Positions 13,455 through 13,807 of a stretch of 13,807 bases of DNA are shown here, piece after piece; the stretch's first letter is position 1; each line of letters begins with the position of its first letter. Below the pieces are notes generated by a model. That model ran no database searches, was not told the origin of the DNA, and saw only the letters and a program-made list of their open reading frames with translations. The position numbers and the translations under genes were made by a program. This DNA is from CAYMJO01 sp964391305 (GTDB lineage Bacteria; Patescibacteriota; CALEFQ01). The stretch spans positions 1 through 13,807 of the forward strand of contig CAYMJO010000026.1 in the NCBI GenBank assembly GCA_964391305.1. Direction: 5' to 3'.

Positions 13455-13797
13455 GGGCCCATAGCTCAGCGGTAGAGCGCCCGGCTCGAGACAGATTATT
13501 CTTAAATTTAAATAATCGTGTCAAGGGCGGCCTGTTGAGAAATTAACAGGTGGTCACTCGCCAAATTCGGGGAAACCTAATCTCTGTTTGTAGAAGGAGT
13601 AAGGCAATCCCGAGCCAAGCTCTGAACCAGTCATTTTATTTAGGTTTAGGGAAGGTGTAGAGACTGTACGACGAGCCCCCGCCTTGGCGGGGTGAAGAGA
13701 CAGTCCAGACTACAAATCTCGCCTGAGGCGGGAGCAGCGAAAGCTGTGGTGGTATGCATAACCGGTTGGTCGCAGGTTCGATCCCTGCTGGGCCCAC
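13455..13797 (+). tRNA. Intron-split tRNA with CAU anticodon (Ile2 or elongator Met)
   Basis: The exons are 13455-13486 and 13758-13797; joined they give a 72-nt tRNA without CCA. Arms: acceptor GGGCCCA/TGGGCCC, D-stem GCTC/GAGC, anticodon stem CCCGG/CCGGT, anticodon loop CTCATAA, T-stem GCAGG/CCTGC with loop TTCGATC, discriminator A. Position 27-43 is a C-U mismatch. The G1-C72 pair and the anticodon stem rule out the initiator. C4-G69 and C5-G68 are the pairs that TilS reads in E. coli tRNA-Ile2, so a lysidine-modified isoleucine tRNA is slightly favoured over methionine. It follows tRNA-Val by 26 nt and is probably co-transcribed. Confidence 0.85.
13487..13757 (+). ncRNA. Group I intron in the tRNA anticodon loop
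   Basis: This 271-nt intron has no reading frame and lies between U33 and C34. The core is clear: exon GGCU pairs with the guide GGCC (13529-13532), with the U-G pair at the splice site (P1). Then come a hairpin CCTGTT/AACAGG (P2), TCGGGG with TCCCGA in the Q element GGCAATCCCGAGCC (P4), CTGAACC/GGTTTAG (P6), and GACTGT with ACAGTC in the S element (P7), enclosing a CCCCGC/GCGGGG hairpin (P8). A CAGC-GAAA-GCTG hairpin lies near the 3' end. The last base is G, as required. The guide CC may compete with P2, and no clear P10 is seen. It is expected to self-splice. Confidence 0.9.
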
Positions 13798-13807
13798 TCG
13801 GCCGGAC

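Noticed and set aside
13310..13546. Plus-strand frame of 78 codons across the tRNA genes
   Set aside because: It is a translation of two tRNA genes and intron sequence, a common false call.
1..13807. CRISPR arrays, insertion sequences or transposase genes
   Set aside because: No regularly spaced direct repeats and no transposase motifs are visible on either strand.

Overview
The window looks like part of a small, AT-rich bacterial genome, most probably a member of the Candidate Phyla Radiation (Patescibacteria). The grounds are compact genes, almost no Shine-Dalgarno sequences before start codons, a complete F-type ATP synthase operon without atpI, a tRNA gene split by a group I intron, and GC-rich CCCCGCC/GGCGGGG stems in AT-rich surroundings. 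TGA is used as a stop (gmk and the RluD gene), so this is not a UGA-glycine lineage such as Gracilibacteria or SR1. The assignment is inferred from these traits; no lineage marker is present.

Layout. (1) 41-1518, minus strand: a two-gene operon of an RluD-family pseudouridine synthase and guanylate kinase, overlapping by 4 nt, behind an extended -10 element that would give a leaderless message. (2) 1560-1915: a gene-free but heavily structured stretch. A consensus promoter on the minus strand at 1918-1946 points into it, so it is proposed as an unrecognised structured RNA of about 320 nt. (3) 2125-9506, plus strand: a promoter, then atpB-E-F-H-A-G-D-C and a small beta-carbonic-anhydrase-like protein, closed by a terminator. 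Several gaps in this operon carry hairpins. (4) 9514-11920, minus strand: a terminator, a GT-C-like polytopic membrane protein, and a ZIP-family metal transporter with a structured upstream region (11944-12105). (5) 12126-13136, minus strand: a secreted surface protein with a tail-fibre-like motif, with its own promoter and terminator. (6) 13310-13807, plus strand: a tRNA promoter, tRNA-Val(GAC) with an unusual C33, and a CAU-anticodon tRNA interrupted after U33 by a 271-nt ORF-less group I intron.

How the parts work together. The ATP synthase cluster encodes a full F1Fo complex: a, c and b form the membrane part, delta the stalk, and alpha, gamma, beta and epsilon the catalytic head and rotor. 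Its c-subunit ion site looks proton-type. The carbonic-anhydrase-like gene is probably co-transcribed with it. The flanking genes serve GMP phosphorylation, rRNA modification, metal uptake, envelope assembly and the cell surface. The main candidates for undescribed biology are the RNA at 1592-1912 and the structured region before the ZIP gene; the tRNA intron is a clear example of a known but uncommon arrangement.
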